A stretch of DNA of 29,064 nucleotides from a virus, in the IMG/VR virus record IMGVR_UViG_3300022926_000085, positions 1-29,064 of that record. One strand, given 5' to 3'. The translations under genes and the position numbers were made by a program. Each line of letters begins with the position of its first letter. Within the stretch, counting starts at the first letter, position 1. Shown in pieces: positions 13,267 through 21,607 of the stretch. The notes beneath the pieces were generated by a model. The model did not search any database, had not been told where the DNA came from, and saw only the letters and a program-made list of their open reading frames with translations.

Positions 13267-13531
13267 ATCTTTTCAGAATTGGTTAAATAATATTGATGAT
13301 GAGTATGTAAAAGTTGATATTCATGGAGGCACCACTTATTTATTTGGTGCTTACGTTCAATTGCTTTTAGGGTTTCCTCATAAACCTGATAACAAATATT
13401 ATTTTGGTGAAGAAGAAATTGATGTTTTAACTTTTGCATCAATTAAAAAAACATATAAAGTTCCTTACACAAGATTTATAAGTGATGAAGGCAAAACAAC
13501 TTATAGAATATTGGAGGTTGAAAATGTCTAA
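13256..13531 (+). CDS. Hypothetical early protein
   Basis: 91 residues; the ATG at 13256 follows AAGGAGG, and the frame overlaps the loader gene by 11 bases. The product is mixed alpha/beta with aromatic residues (HGGTTYLFGAYVQLLLGFPHKPDNKYYFGEEE) and ends RILEVENV. I recognise no family and no catalytic motif. It lies between the replication pair and the recombination genes, so a role in DNA metabolism is possible. Confidence 0.65.
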   Translation: MSNRSFQNWLNNIDDEYVKVDIHGGTTYLFGAYVQLLLGFPHKPDNKYYFGEEEIDVLTFASIKKTYKVPYTRFISDEGKTTYRILEVENV

Positions 13532-13667
13532 AGGATCAGTGTCAAGACCATTCACAGACCGTAAAAAGTTTGAGGAAGAATTCGACCGAATATTTAAAAA
13601 AGGTAAAAATGAAACCGTGGAGTCTATCAAAAGAAAACCTACCGAATCTAGTAAAAAAACTAAGTGA
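13524..13667 (+). CDS. Small basic protein, 47 aa
   Basis: Start at ATG 13524 behind GGAGG, overlapping the previous gene by eight bases. The sequence begins MSKGSVSRPFTDRKKFEEEF with DRIFKKGK after it and ends in a Lys/Ser-rich tail. Short proteins beginning KGSxxRP with a following (W/F)D.IF motif are common in aquatic phages near nin-type genes; their function is unknown. It shares 59 bases with the next gene in another frame. Confidence 0.65.
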   Translation: MSKGSVSRPFTDRKKFEEEFDRIFKKGKNETVESIKRKPTESSKKTK

Positions 13668-13968
13668 ATTAGATTTTAGTAAGATATGGAAGGTCGTTGT
13701 ATATGAGGAAAGTGTTAACAGAAGCACTGAACAAAACTCAAGGCTATGGGGTTATTTATATCCAAGCATAGGAAATTATTTAGGCTATTCTGCAAATGAG
13801 ATCCATGAATTGTGCAAATATAAATTTTTACGGGAAGATCGAGTTATTAGTGGTGAGGTTATTGTTAGTATTAAAAGCACTACCAGGTTAAAGGTTGATG
13901 AGTTTACTGAATATATGAGAAACGTTGAAGTGTGGGCAGCAGAACTTGGGTGGTCAGATGACTCTTAA
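13609..13968 (+). CDS. ninB: NinB-family recombination protein
   Basis: 119 residues; the ATG at 13609 follows AAGG and is preferred over the upstream in-frame ATG at 13570. The core has the NinB hallmarks: a basic strand (KIWKVVVYEESVNRS), EQNSRLWGYL at 41-50, HELCKYKFL, and TTRLKVDEFTEYMRNVEVWAAELG near the C-terminus. NinB (Orf of lambda) binds ssDNA and helps phage recombination proteins load in place of host RecFOR. That fits the exonuclease and annealing pair of the leftward operon. It is slightly shorter than lambda NinB. Confidence 0.85.
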   Translation: MKPWSLSKENLPNLVKKLSELDFSKIWKVVVYEESVNRSTEQNSRLWGYLYPSIGNYLGYSANEIHELCKYKFLREDRVISGEVIVSIKSTTRLKVDEFTEYMRNVEVWAAELGWSDDS

Positions 13969-14179
13969 AGAATTTTATTTAAAGGTTCTTAGAGAGTTTG
14001 CCAACGGCTCTCCCCTGGAATATAAATATAAAACCAGCACTCGCCAGGGACAAACTAAAGGGTTTCCAAATTATGATGAGGAAAAATATTGGACTCCATC
14101 TCAGTATTTAAAAATTATGAAAGACCTACAGGAATACCAGGACATATATTTAAATGGCAAAAACAAAAAAAGAAAGTAA
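13958..14179 (+). CDS. Hypothetical protein between ninB and ref-like gene
   Basis: 73 residues from ATG 13958, overlapping the ninB end by 11 bases and the next gene by 26. The sequence reads MTLKEFYLKVLREFANGSPL, a basic middle (KYKTSTRQGQTKGFPNYDEE), and an aromatic helix (YLKIMKDLQEYQDIYLNGK). No family is recognised. Close packing with recombination genes suggests a DNA-metabolism accessory. Confidence 0.55.
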   Translation: MTLKEFYLKVLREFANGSPLEYKYKTSTRQGQTKGFPNYDEEKYWTPSQYLKIMKDLQEYQDIYLNGKNKKRK

Positions 14180-14447
14180 TCATTATAAAAAATTAAGTGC
14201 AATGGGCTGCATTGTATGTTTAAATGAAGGTTATGGATGGACTGAACCAATGATCCATCATGTGAGATGTCATGCCGGGATGGGAATGAAATCTCATTGG
14301 AGCCAGGCAATACCCTTGTGTCCTAATCACCATCAACATGGTGGGCACGGAGTAGCTTTACATGCTGGGCAGTTAGCTTTCGAGGAAAAGTTCGGAACCG
14401 AGGAAGAATTACTGGAACAGGTAACACAAAAATTGGGTGATATTTGA
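14154..14447 (+). CDS. Ref-like RecA-dependent HNH nuclease
   Basis: 97 residues. Zinc and active-site residues follow the Ref pattern: CxxC at 19-22 (CIVC), His35-His36, then PLCPNHH (Cys56, His59, His60), GHGVALH (His70) and FEEKFGTEEELLEQV. Ref of phage P1 is a nuclease that cuts DNA at RecA-made displacement loops; short relatives sit in nin-like regions beside ninB, as here. The protein lacks the long basic N-terminal arm of P1 Ref. The start overlaps the preceding gene. Confidence 0.82.
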   Translation: MAKTKKESNHYKKLSAMGCIVCLNEGYGWTEPMIHHVRCHAGMGMKSHWSQAIPLCPNHHQHGGHGVALHAGQLAFEEKFGTEEELLEQVTQKLGDI

Positions 14448-14631
14448 ATTCGTATTAGTGGTGTATATAACAATGGACGAGCCTAAATATATAGGTCATA
14501 TGAAATCTTGTGCCCATGCAAACGAATATATAAAAAAGTATTACCCGGACGCACCATATACAATATGCTTACATGAGGAATATATTAATTTGCCTCCACA
14601 TATATTAAAAAGAGAAGTGAATGAAGATTGA
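14437..14631 (+). CDS. Small conserved phage protein, 64 aa
   Basis: GTG start at 14437 overlapping the ref-like stop by 11 bases; the alternative ATG at 14473 would remove a beta strand (FEFVLVVYIT) that fits the rest. The sequence continues DEPKYIGHMKSC, YPDAPYTICLHEEYINLP. From memory this strand-helix-strand pattern (VLVVY, YIGH, YP, CLHEEYI LP) occurs in unassigned small proteins of aquatic phages. It overlaps the methyltransferase gene by 11 bases. Confidence 0.6.
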   Translation: MIFEFVLVVYITMDEPKYIGHMKSCAHANEYIKKYYPDAPYTICLHEEYINLPPHILKREVNED

Positions 14632-15835
14632 AATTAAAAAAGTAAATGATTTAATACCATATGCAAACAATGCCCGGACTCATGATGAAGTCCAAATAAA
14701 TCAAATTGCTTCTAGCATTAAAGAATTTGGTTTTAATAACCCTGTATTGATTGACAAAGACAACGGTATTATTGCCGGGCACGGTCGTGTTGAGGCGGCA
14801 AAAAAACTTAATATATCTGAAATTCCTATCATTCGTTTAGAGCATTTAACTGAAAATCAAAAGAAAGCTTTTATATTAGCTGACAATAGAATTGCAATTA
14901 ATAGCGGATGGGATCCTGAATTACTTTCACTTGAATTAAAAGAATTAGAAACAGATTTTAATTTAATTGACCTGGGCTTTGATGCTTCTGAATTATTATC
15001 TTTATTAGAACCTGAAATTATTGATGGCAATATTGATGAGGATGAGATCCCGGAGCCTTCAGCTGAGACAACAGCAAAATTAGGTTGTATATACCAATTA
15101 GGTAATCATAGATTAATGTGTGGTGATTCAACCAGCACAGCTGATGTTGAAAAATTAATGGATGGTAAAAAAGCACAAATGGTTTTCACTGATCCACCAT
15201 GGAATGTTGATTACGGTTCAAACCTGGCAGCCGGCAAATATAAAGACCGTTCAATTATGAATGATTCAATGTCGACTGAAGATTTTAAAGATTTTATGTT
15301 TAATGTATTTGATCAGATGAAGAACGCCAGCGAGCCAGGATGTATAACTTATGTTGTAATGTCTGCACAGGAGTGGGGTAACATGATGCTGACCTTGGCT
15401 ATGAACAGTTATCACTGGTCAAGCACAATCATTTGGAATAAAGATAGTTTAGTTATATCTCGTAAAGATTATCACACAAAGTATGAACCAATTTGGTATG
15501 GATGGCTCGAAGGTAGTGCAAGGTTAAAAGAATTAGAAGATCGCAAGCAGTCTGACGTTTGGGATATTCCAAGACCTAAAAAATCCGAGCTTCATCCGAC
15601 TACAAAGCCCATCGAGTTAGTGGAACGAGCCATAAAGAATAGTTCTAGTGCCTCCAATATCATTCTAGATCTATTTGGTGGCTCAGGTTCCACATTAATT
15701 GCTGCAGAAAAAACGGGACGTCACGCACGTTTAATGGAGTTAGATCCTAAATATGTAGACGTTATTGTTAAACGCTGGGAAGAATTTACCGGAAAGGAAG
15801 CAGTCCTCATTGAACAAGATGCCATCAACCTTTGA
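14621..15835 (+). CDS. ParB-domain DNA methyltransferase (beta class)
   Basis: 404 residues. Residues 1-90 form a ParB-like domain (IPYANNARTHDEVQINQIA, GIIAGHGRVEAAKKL). The methyltransferase follows: catalytic motif IV DPPWN at 191-195 comes before the SAM-binding motif I DLFGGSGST at 350-358, and HPTTKPIELVERAI lies just before it. Order IV, recognition region, I marks a beta-class amino-methyltransferase making N6-methyladenine or N4-methylcytosine. The target cannot be read from sequence; TRD is roughly residues 200-330. ParB-methylase fusions are common in phages and usually lack a partner endonuclease, as here. Likely roles are protection from host restriction or marking of replication or packaging sites. 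Confidence 0.9.
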   Translation: MKIEIKKVNDLIPYANNARTHDEVQINQIASSIKEFGFNNPVLIDKDNGIIAGHGRVEAAKKLNISEIPIIRLEHLTENQKKAFILADNRIAINSGWDPELLSLELKELETDFNLIDLGFDASELLSLLEPEIIDGNIDEDEIPEPSAETTAKLGCIYQLGNHRLMCGDSTSTADVEKLMDGKKAQMVFTDPPWNVDYGSNLAAGKYKDRSIMNDSMSTEDFKDFMFNVFDQMKNASEPGCITYVVMSAQEWGNMMLTLAMNSYHWSSTIIWNKDSLVISRKDYHTKYEPIWYGWLEGSARLKELEDRKQSDVWDIPRPKKSELHPTTKPIELVERAIKNSSSASNIILDLFGGSGSTLIAAEKTGRHARLMELDPKYVDVIVKRWEEFTGKEAVLIEQDAINL

Positions 15836-16226
15836 TTATTTTTACACAACTGAAGACGGTGAGAAATTACGTCGGGAAGATGTTGTTAAATTAATTAAAG
15901 CATATTTAAGAGAAAACAAAACTTCTTTTCTTCCTGACATTATTGAGCATTGTAAATTACCAAGAGAGTCAGTATATGGTGTATTAAATTATATGGTTCT
16001 TACTAATGCAATCAATAGAACTAGCGAAGGTCGAAAAAGAAAATACACATTATCTGAAGACTGTCTTTTAGCTGATATGTTTTATCCAAGAGAAAAGATA
16101 GAAAAATCATTCAAAATTAAAAGCCGAAAAATTTATAGATTAGAAAACAGTAAAAATGTTTCATATAATTCCGGGGCATATATTACACATTACTCCGGGT
16201 CTCAATATGACACTGTTTATGATTGA
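15819..16226 (+). CDS. Winged-helix regulator-like protein
   Basis: 135 residues from ATG 15819, overlapping the methyltransferase by 17 bases. Residues about 18-80 resemble a winged helix (LRREDVVKLIKAYLRENK, SFLPDIIEHCKLPRESVYGV, LNYMVLTNAINRTSE, then a basic wing GRKRKYTL). The C-terminal 50 residues are basic and Ser/Tyr-rich. It lies directly before the Q-like gene and shares a TGATG junction with it, suggesting joint expression and perhaps joint control of the late switch. Family not recognised. Confidence 0.6.
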   Translation: MPSTFDYFYTTEDGEKLRREDVVKLIKAYLRENKTSFLPDIIEHCKLPRESVYGVLNYMVLTNAINRTSEGRKRKYTLSEDCLLADMFYPREKIEKSFKIKSRKIYRLENSKNVSYNSGAYITHYSGSQYDTVYD

Positions 16227-16549
16227 TGGAAATTCAACGCTTACAAGTGCTACTGGATGATTGGGCTAAATGGATGCACCACTGGGATCCAGGGCTAGGC
16301 TACCCTAAAAAGTCTATTGGTATGTCTACCGGTGGATCATCAAGCGAAGATACCTTTGATCATATCGTTGAAGAGTCAGAGAAGGATGCTATAAGAGCAG
16401 TAGACGCTTTAATACATTCATTACATAACGAAGAACGCAAAGCAATCTACCATCGATACTTAAAAACAGAGAAACCTTTTTATTACGAACTGAAATTACA
16501 AACAGCATTTGAAAAACTCCTTATTTTGTGTGAACAACGTATTTATTAG
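16226..16549 (+). CDS. Q-like late antitermination protein
   Basis: 107 residues from ATG 16226 (a TTG just before it is not needed). The sequence fits the Phage_antitermQ pattern: LLDDWAKWMHHWDPGLGYP near the N-terminus, a short Gly/Ser loop, then IRAVDALIHSLHNEERKAIYHRYLK. Q proteins join RNA polymerase at the paused late promoter and let it ignore downstream terminators. The DNA after the gene carries just such a promoter and terminator before the packaging genes. Context raises confidence above what the short sequence alone allows. Confidence 0.75.
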   Translation: MEIQRLQVLLDDWAKWMHHWDPGLGYPKKSIGMSTGGSSSEDTFDHIVEESEKDAIRAVDALIHSLHNEERKAIYHRYLKTEKPFYYELKLQTAFEKLLILCEQRIY

Positions 16550-16559
16550 CAAAACCCCA

Positions 16560-16588
16560 TTGTGTTTTAATATTAAAAATGTTATAAT
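16560..16588 (+). promoter_or_regulatory. Predicted late promoter (PR'-like)
   Basis: A perfect TATAAT at 16583-16588 has TTGTGT at 16560-16565 exactly 17 bases upstream (first three -35 bases match). The spacer contains a 14-bp AT palindrome, TTTTAATATTAAAA (16565-16578). Transcription would start near 16595, about 30 bases before the terminator hairpin. It is the only promoter-like site before the late genes. Confidence 0.65.
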
Positions 16589-16621
16589 TGAAGGGTAGGG
16601 ACAATAACGTCCAAATTTTAT

Positions 16622-16645
16622 AAGACCGATAAGGTCTTTTTTTTT
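16622..16645 (+). terminator. Intrinsic terminator just after the late promoter (tR'-like)
   Basis: AAGACC pairs with GGTCTT around the five-base loop GATAA, followed by nine T in all. It lies about 30-50 bases after the predicted late start site and before the first late gene, so by default late transcripts would end as a leader of about 50 bases. A second small stem, GGAC/GTCC near 16600-16613, lies between them. Confidence 0.85.
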
Positions 16646-16659
16646 ACCCGGGAAAAATA

Positions 16660-17079
16660 ATGGGACTTAAATTAGAAGATTTTATTAGAGGTATGGATCT
16701 TGCTGGATCTTATGTTGATGACTTAGGTAATCAAATAAATCTAGAAGGTCGTGATTATACGTCAACCCAAGAACTACAAAACTTAATGCGTATGAACTCC
16801 TCACCAAAACAAATATTTCAGGAAAATGATGTTCCACTTGATGATCCGTTTCAGGCATATGGTGGAAGAATATCTAGCGGCTTTCCAATGGGTGATAATG
16901 AAAGACTAACCCTCGGACTGTCCGGGTCGGGATTCAATAGCCCTGAATTCAATCAACCATTAAGACCTACCGGAATAGATGCAACGTATCAAAGTGGTGA
17001 CTATGGTGGTGGTGTTTCTTATGAGCAATTGAACCCACAACAAAAAACATTATTATTTAATCTATTTAAAGAATTCTAA
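16660..17079 (+). CDS. First late gene, unknown structural-type protein
   Basis: 139 residues. The N-terminal half is helical and acidic; the C-terminal half has a Gly/Ser/Pro-rich beta pattern (YGGRISSGFPMGDNERLTLG, NSPEFNQPLRPTGIDATYQ) and ends with a helix (NPQQKTLLFNLFKEF). The repeated FN/GG/Y character resembles small barrel-forming virion proteins. It lies between the late terminator and terS, with only a weak ribosome-binding site (CCCGGGAAAAATA). Function unknown. Confidence 0.65.
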   Translation: MGLKLEDFIRGMDLAGSYVDDLGNQINLEGRDYTSTQELQNLMRMNSSPKQIFQENDVPLDDPFQAYGGRISSGFPMGDNERLTLGLSGSGFNSPEFNQPLRPTGIDATYQSGDYGGGVSYEQLNPQQKTLLFNLFKEF

Positions 17080-17177
17080 TTTTATGTAATAATAAACTGT
17101 ATTAACAACGTAATGACCCTTTTGGAGTTACAAATGATTAAAATTTACGCAACCTTCGGAGTTATAAAGGGGGTGCT

Positions 17178-17519
17178 ATGCAAGGTTTAAAGCACAATCC
17201 CACGGAAGAGAAAAGGAAACTTGTTCTTGGTCTAGCAATGGCTGGAATTACTTACGAAGATATCGCAGACAAACTTGATGTTTCTGTCGACACATTAACT
17301 AAATATTACAATACCGAATTAAGAAACGGTCGTGTTGATGCCAACGCTAATATTGCACAGAAATTATATCAACAAGCTAATAACGGAAACTTACAGGCAC
17401 AGATATTTTGGTTAAAGACCAGGGCTCAATGGTCTGAAACACAAAAGCATGAATTAACAGGTGCTGGTGGTGGTGCAATTCAGGTCATTACTGGTATTGA
17501 TGATGAAGAAGATTTATAA
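17178..17519 (+). CDS. terS: Terminase small subunit
   Basis: 113 residues behind AAAGGGGG. An N-terminal helix-turn-helix (EEKRKLVLGLAMAGITYED, IADKLDVSVDTLTKYYNTEL) is followed by the short segment GNLQAQIFWLKTRAQWSET, very common in phage small terminases, and an acidic C-terminus. It recognises the packaging site and brings DNA to the large subunit, whose gene overlaps its end by 20 bases. The 98 bases before it contain two near-identical GGAGTTA(C/T)AAA repeats. Confidence 0.85.
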   Translation: MQGLKHNPTEEKRKLVLGLAMAGITYEDIADKLDVSVDTLTKYYNTELRNGRVDANANIAQKLYQQANNGNLQAQIFWLKTRAQWSETQKHELTGAGGGAIQVITGIDDEEDL

Positions 17520-18768
17520 AACTTCTTATATACCAAGAGAGCAGCAAAAACTAATTCACAGGTCTGTAAAAGAAAACAGATTTACGGTTGTATGTGCTCA
17601 CCGTCGTTTTGGTAAAACAATGGCGAGTATAAATCAATTAATTCATAGTGCTATAAAGTGTGACAAACCTAATCCAAGGTTTGCTTATATATCACCAACA
17701 TATAAACAAAGTAAAATTGTGGCATTTGATATGCTCAAAGAATATACAAGACCTTTGGGTGCAGAAATCAATATTGCTGAATTAAGAGTGGACTTTTTAA
17801 ATGGACGAAGAATCTCTTTATACGGTGCTGACAATCCTGATTCTTTACGGGGCATATATTTGGATGGATGTATAGTTGATGAGGTGGCACAGGTGCCCAG
17901 GAGCCTTTGGACTGATGTTGTAAGACCAGCCCTGGCAGATCGTAAAGGTTGGGCTTTATTTATAGGAACACCAGCCGGGCAGAATTACTTTAAAGAGTTA
18001 CGTGATCTTGCAGACTCCGGTGAACCAAATTGGAATTTATTAGAATTCAAAGCAAGTGATACAAAGATATTAGACCAGGAAGAATTAGACTCAGCATTAA
18101 AGCTGATGGGACAGGATAAGTTTAATCAGGAGTTTGAATGCTCTTTTCAAGCACCAGCTGAAGGTGCTTATTACGGTAAAGATTTAAATAAACTTGAGGC
18201 TGATGGACGTATAACTGATATTGCCAGGGACGATTTATGTAAAACATTTTGTGCTTGGGATTTAGGTATGGGTGATTCAACAGCAATTTGGGTGTGTCAA
18301 TTAGCTGGTCAAGAGATTAGAATAATAGATTTTTTAGAGAATCACGGTGTCGGTCTTGATTATTACGCTAATTGGTTACGTCAAAATAATTACGACAAGT
18401 TTACCCAATTATTACCACACGACGTTCAGGTTAGAGAATTAGGAACAGGCAAGTCCCGGAAGGAAATGTTAGAAGAGTCCGGGTTAAGTATTACAGTCGT
18501 TCCTCGTTTGAGTGTTGACGACGGGATTCAAGCAGTGAGAAGAATACTTCCTCGCTGTTGGTTTGATAAGAAAACAAAACAGGGACTAGATGCATTACGT
18601 AATTATCGACGTGAATACGACGACAAACGTGATGTCTTTTACGATAAACCGATTCATGATTGGTGTTCCCACGCAGCTGATGCATTCAGATATCTTGCAA
18701 TTGGATTGAATGAAGGCAGCACTGATTGGAATAAACCACTTGATATTAATAACGCATGGGTAGTGTAA
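17500..18768 (+). CDS. terL: Terminase large subunit
   Basis: 423 residues from ATG 17500 (17503 is equally possible). The ATPase half has a Walker-A-like CAHRRFGKT at 32-40, YISPTYKQSK, and Walker B CIVDE (Asp127, Glu128). The nuclease half has CAWDLGMGDST (Asp254) and SHAADAFRY (Asp395), metal ligands of the RNase-H-like domain. Residues between form the usual linker. It is the packaging motor that cuts and pumps DNA into the prohead, working with terS upstream and the portal downstream. Length is a little below typical but all motifs are present. Confidence 0.95.
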   Translation: MMKKIYKTSYIPREQQKLIHRSVKENRFTVVCAHRRFGKTMASINQLIHSAIKCDKPNPRFAYISPTYKQSKIVAFDMLKEYTRPLGAEINIAELRVDFLNGRRISLYGADNPDSLRGIYLDGCIVDEVAQVPRSLWTDVVRPALADRKGWALFIGTPAGQNYFKELRDLADSGEPNWNLLEFKASDTKILDQEELDSALKLMGQDKFNQEFECSFQAPAEGAYYGKDLNKLEADGRITDIARDDLCKTFCAWDLGMGDSTAIWVCQLAGQEIRIIDFLENHGVGLDYYANWLRQNNYDKFTQLLPHDVQVRELGTGKSRKEMLEESGLSITVVPRLSVDDGIQAVRRILPRCWFDKKTKQGLDALRNYRREYDDKRDVFYDKPIHDWCSHAADAFRYLAIGLNEGSTDWNKPLDINNAWVV

Positions 18769-20886
18769 ATGGCAGATGACAATAAATTAAAAAGTATCTT
18801 GGATGGCGAGATAGATGACGCTATAGGTTACATAGAATCCGAGACGACTGACGAACGTCAACAAGCTTTAGAATATTATATGAGAGAGCCTTATGGGAAT
18901 GAGGTTCCAGGTAAAAGTTCTATTGTAACCGGTGAGGTTGCTGAGGTGATTGACGGTGCTCTGCCACAATTACTTAGACCATTTACAGTTTCAAACGACG
19001 CTGTTGTATTTGAGCCTGTCAATTCAGGTGATGAAGAAAAAGCAGAACAAGCTACGTTATATGTTAATCACATATTTAATAAAGATAATAACGGTTTTGA
19101 GATCATGCACGATTGGTTCAAAGACGCTTTATTACAAAAAGTTGGTGTGGTTAAAGCATATTGGGACGAGAAGGTTGACGTTAAAAAAGAAAAATACTAT
19201 GGCTTAACTGAAGATGAGTTAGCTATGATTGCATCAGACCCGGAAGTTGAAGTGATTGAGCAAGATCAAATGACTGTCCAGGAAGCAGAAATAGATGAGA
19301 TGGGTATGGAAATAAGCCCAGCTATTACTTCATTTGATGTGAAGGTGCAGCGTAAAAAAGATCTTGGCAAAGTTATAATTGAAAACGTCCCACCGGAAGA
19401 GTTCTTAATATCAAAGCGTGCCCGGACTATTGCTGACGCTCCGTTCGTTGCACACCGTAAGATGATGACTCGTTCTGAATTGATTGCTATGGGTTACGAT
19501 GAAGATGTTGTTATGGATTTAACTGCTGGCGACACTTTAGAATTTAGTCCTGAACGAATTGCAAGATACACCCGGGGAGAGCAACCAACTGATACGAACC
19601 CGGAAGATGAAGCAATGGAACTGGTCGAGTATTACGAGTGCTATATCAAGACAGATTTTGATGATGACGGTATTGCAGAGATGAGACGTGTTTGTTATGC
19701 GTCAAATGAAATTTTATATAATGAAGAATGTGATTATGTTCCATTTCATTCTATTTGCCCTATTCCAATTCCTCACAAATTTTACGGACACAGCCTCGCT
19801 GATAGAGCGATGGACATACAATTAATTAAATCTACGATTACTCGTCAGATGTTGGATAACTTGTATCTTACAAACAATTATCGTGTTGGTGCTGTCGAAG
19901 GTCAGGTAAATCTTGATGACTTATTAACATCAACAGCTGGTGGCATTGTTAGAATGAAGAATCCAAATGCAATTATGCCTTTGACCGTTCAATCTAATGC
20001 CGCTCAATCGTTCCCAATGCTGCAATATTTAGATGAGATTCAAGCAAAACGTAGTGGTGTAAGTGATGCACAACAAGGATTGAACCCGGACATATTACAG
20101 AACGTAACTGCAACTGCAATCAGTGCAATGCAATCTGCCTCACAAGGTAAGTTAGAATTAATTGCACGTATCTTTGCAGACACTGGTGTATCAAGTTTAT
20201 TTAAAGGTATTCTACAATTGGTTTGTAAATACCAGCAAAAAGAACGAATCATTAGAATCAATAACAAATATGTTCCGTTTGATCCAAGAGAATGGGATCA
20301 CGAATATAACATTACTGTTAACGTTGGATTAGGAACAGGATCCAAACAAGAACAGTTAGCTACAATGCAAATGATTATGGAAAAACAAGAACAGATTATC
20401 GGTCGTTATGGATTAGGTAACCCTCTTGTTAACTTAAAACAATACAGAGATACGCTTGCTAAATTTGTGCAAATGGCTGGATTCAAAGATGATAGTCAAT
20501 TCTTAAATGAAGTAACAGATGAACAAGCACAACAGTTAGCACAACAAGAAGCCCAGGCTGCACAAGGTGATCCTCAAGTTCAGGCAGCAGAAGCCCTGGC
20601 ACAAGTTGAGCGTGAAAAAGCACAATTAAAAGCACAAACAGATCAGGCAAAAATGCAATTAGATCGTGAGCAAATGCAATTAAAAGCACAGCAAGACGCC
20701 CTGGAATTAAAACAAAAAGAAGTTCAGCAAACAACTGAATTAGCTTTAAAAGAATTACAAATTAAACTTCAGGCAGCAACAGCTGATAAGAAAGTTAAAA
20801 CAGATCAAACTGCAATGATTATGAATGCTCTTGAAAAAATTAACAATATTGCAAATAGGAAAATAGAAGATGGCAGCACCAGCTAA
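18769..20886 (+). CDS. Portal protein, P22-like
   Basis: 705 residues, starting directly after the terL stop. The core matches P22-type portals: an acidic helical N-terminus with YYMREPYGNEVPGKSSIVTG, VAEVIDGALPQLLRPF, the central ENVPPEEFLISKRARTI, PFHSICPIPIPHKFYGHS and LADRAMDIQ, and YLDEIQAKRSGVSDAQQGL. The last 130 residues are a long Gln/Ala/Lys-rich coiled coil (barrel-like extension, about 580-690). Twelve copies would form the DNA channel at one capsid vertex. Its end overlaps the next gene by 17 bases. Confidence 0.93.
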   Translation: MADDNKLKSILDGEIDDAIGYIESETTDERQQALEYYMREPYGNEVPGKSSIVTGEVAEVIDGALPQLLRPFTVSNDAVVFEPVNSGDEEKAEQATLYVNHIFNKDNNGFEIMHDWFKDALLQKVGVVKAYWDEKVDVKKEKYYGLTEDELAMIASDPEVEVIEQDQMTVQEAEIDEMGMEISPAITSFDVKVQRKKDLGKVIIENVPPEEFLISKRARTIADAPFVAHRKMMTRSELIAMGYDEDVVMDLTAGDTLEFSPERIARYTRGEQPTDTNPEDEAMELVEYYECYIKTDFDDDGIAEMRRVCYASNEILYNEECDYVPFHSICPIPIPHKFYGHSLADRAMDIQLIKSTITRQMLDNLYLTNNYRVGAVEGQVNLDDLLTSTAGGIVRMKNPNAIMPLTVQSNAAQSFPMLQYLDEIQAKRSGVSDAQQGLNPDILQNVTATAISAMQSASQGKLELIARIFADTGVSSLFKGILQLVCKYQQKERIIRINNKYVPFDPREWDHEYNITVNVGLGTGSKQEQLATMQMIMEKQEQIIGRYGLGNPLVNLKQYRDTLAKFVQMAGFKDDSQFLNEVTDEQAQQLAQQEAQAAQGDPQVQAAEALAQVEREKAQLKAQTDQAKMQLDREQMQLKAQQDALELKQKEVQQTTELALKELQIKLQAATADKKVKTDQTAMIMNALEKINNIANRKIEDGSTS

Positions 20887-21607
20887 TTCACAACAGTTTG
20901 ACAGAAATTCAGTAGCAAGAGATTTAGGTATTGCTGCTGCAGCTGGTGGTGGGAAAGGTGCGTTAAATTTTGACGTGAATCCTGTGCAGCAAAACGCTCC
21001 TACTCAAGAAGTAAACGTTAATGAATTATTAGGACTCGTGGACTCAACCAAATATCCTAGCTTACAACAAGTAGGTGATACAGGATATTACTATCGTGAT
21101 AACTATATGTATGAGCCTTATACTGTTACACAATCTGCTCCTAGTTATATGGGTGGTATTTATGGATATGGCATGGGTGGTGGTGGATCTAATCGTGCAG
21201 AAGGAACTATTGAAGTTGGTGGTCAATCATTTAGACCTGTTGAAAATGTAGACGTTGCTGGATTCCGGGCATTTGAACCCGAAGAAGGAGTGACTCAATA
21301 TACACCGTCAATGGCTTATATCTATGCAAACACACCACGCTATGAGCCTGAGCCGTTAGAAAACGTCGCTGTTTATCAGCCAGCTACGGCATCACTAGAC
21401 CAGTTACAAAAAGTAGAAGATAATATATACAACGCTGTTGATAATTACAGCAACGGATTATTAAATGGTGTTCCTACTAGTTATGGAGCAAGAAGATTCT
21501 TAAATAATTTTGACTATCTTGCCGGGACAGGAATAAATCCAAATATAAACTTTGAGGTGCCAAGCGTTTATGACACGACAGGAAGCAATACAGAATCTTC
21601 TACATGA
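20870..21607 (+). CDS. Unassigned virion-associated protein, Gly/Tyr/Gln-rich
   Basis: 245 residues. The composition is unusual: little Lys, many Gly, Tyr, Asn and Gln (YYYRDNYMYEPY, GGIYGYGMGGGG), few predicted helices, and one short helical stretch near 180-200. It has no recognised domain. The place between portal and scaffold genes, and the low-complexity make-up, suggest a capsid-associated or minor head protein. Confidence 0.65.
   Translation: MAAPANSQQFDRNSVARDLGIAAAAGGGKGALNFDVNPVQQNAPTQEVNVNELLGLVDSTKYPSLQQVGDTGYYYRDNYMYEPYTVTQSAPSYMGGIYGYGMGGGGSNRAEGTIEVGGQSFRPVENVDVAGFRAFEPEEGVTQYTPSMAYIYANTPRYEPEPLENVAVYQPATASLDQLQKVEDNIYNAVDNYSNGLLNGVPTSYGARRFLNNFDYLAGTGINPNINFEVPSVYDTTGSNTESST

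Noticed and set aside
20483-20734. Long leftward open frame inside the portal gene
   Set aside because: It is a mirror of the Gln/Ala-rich coiled-coil codons on the other strand and has no ribosome-binding site.
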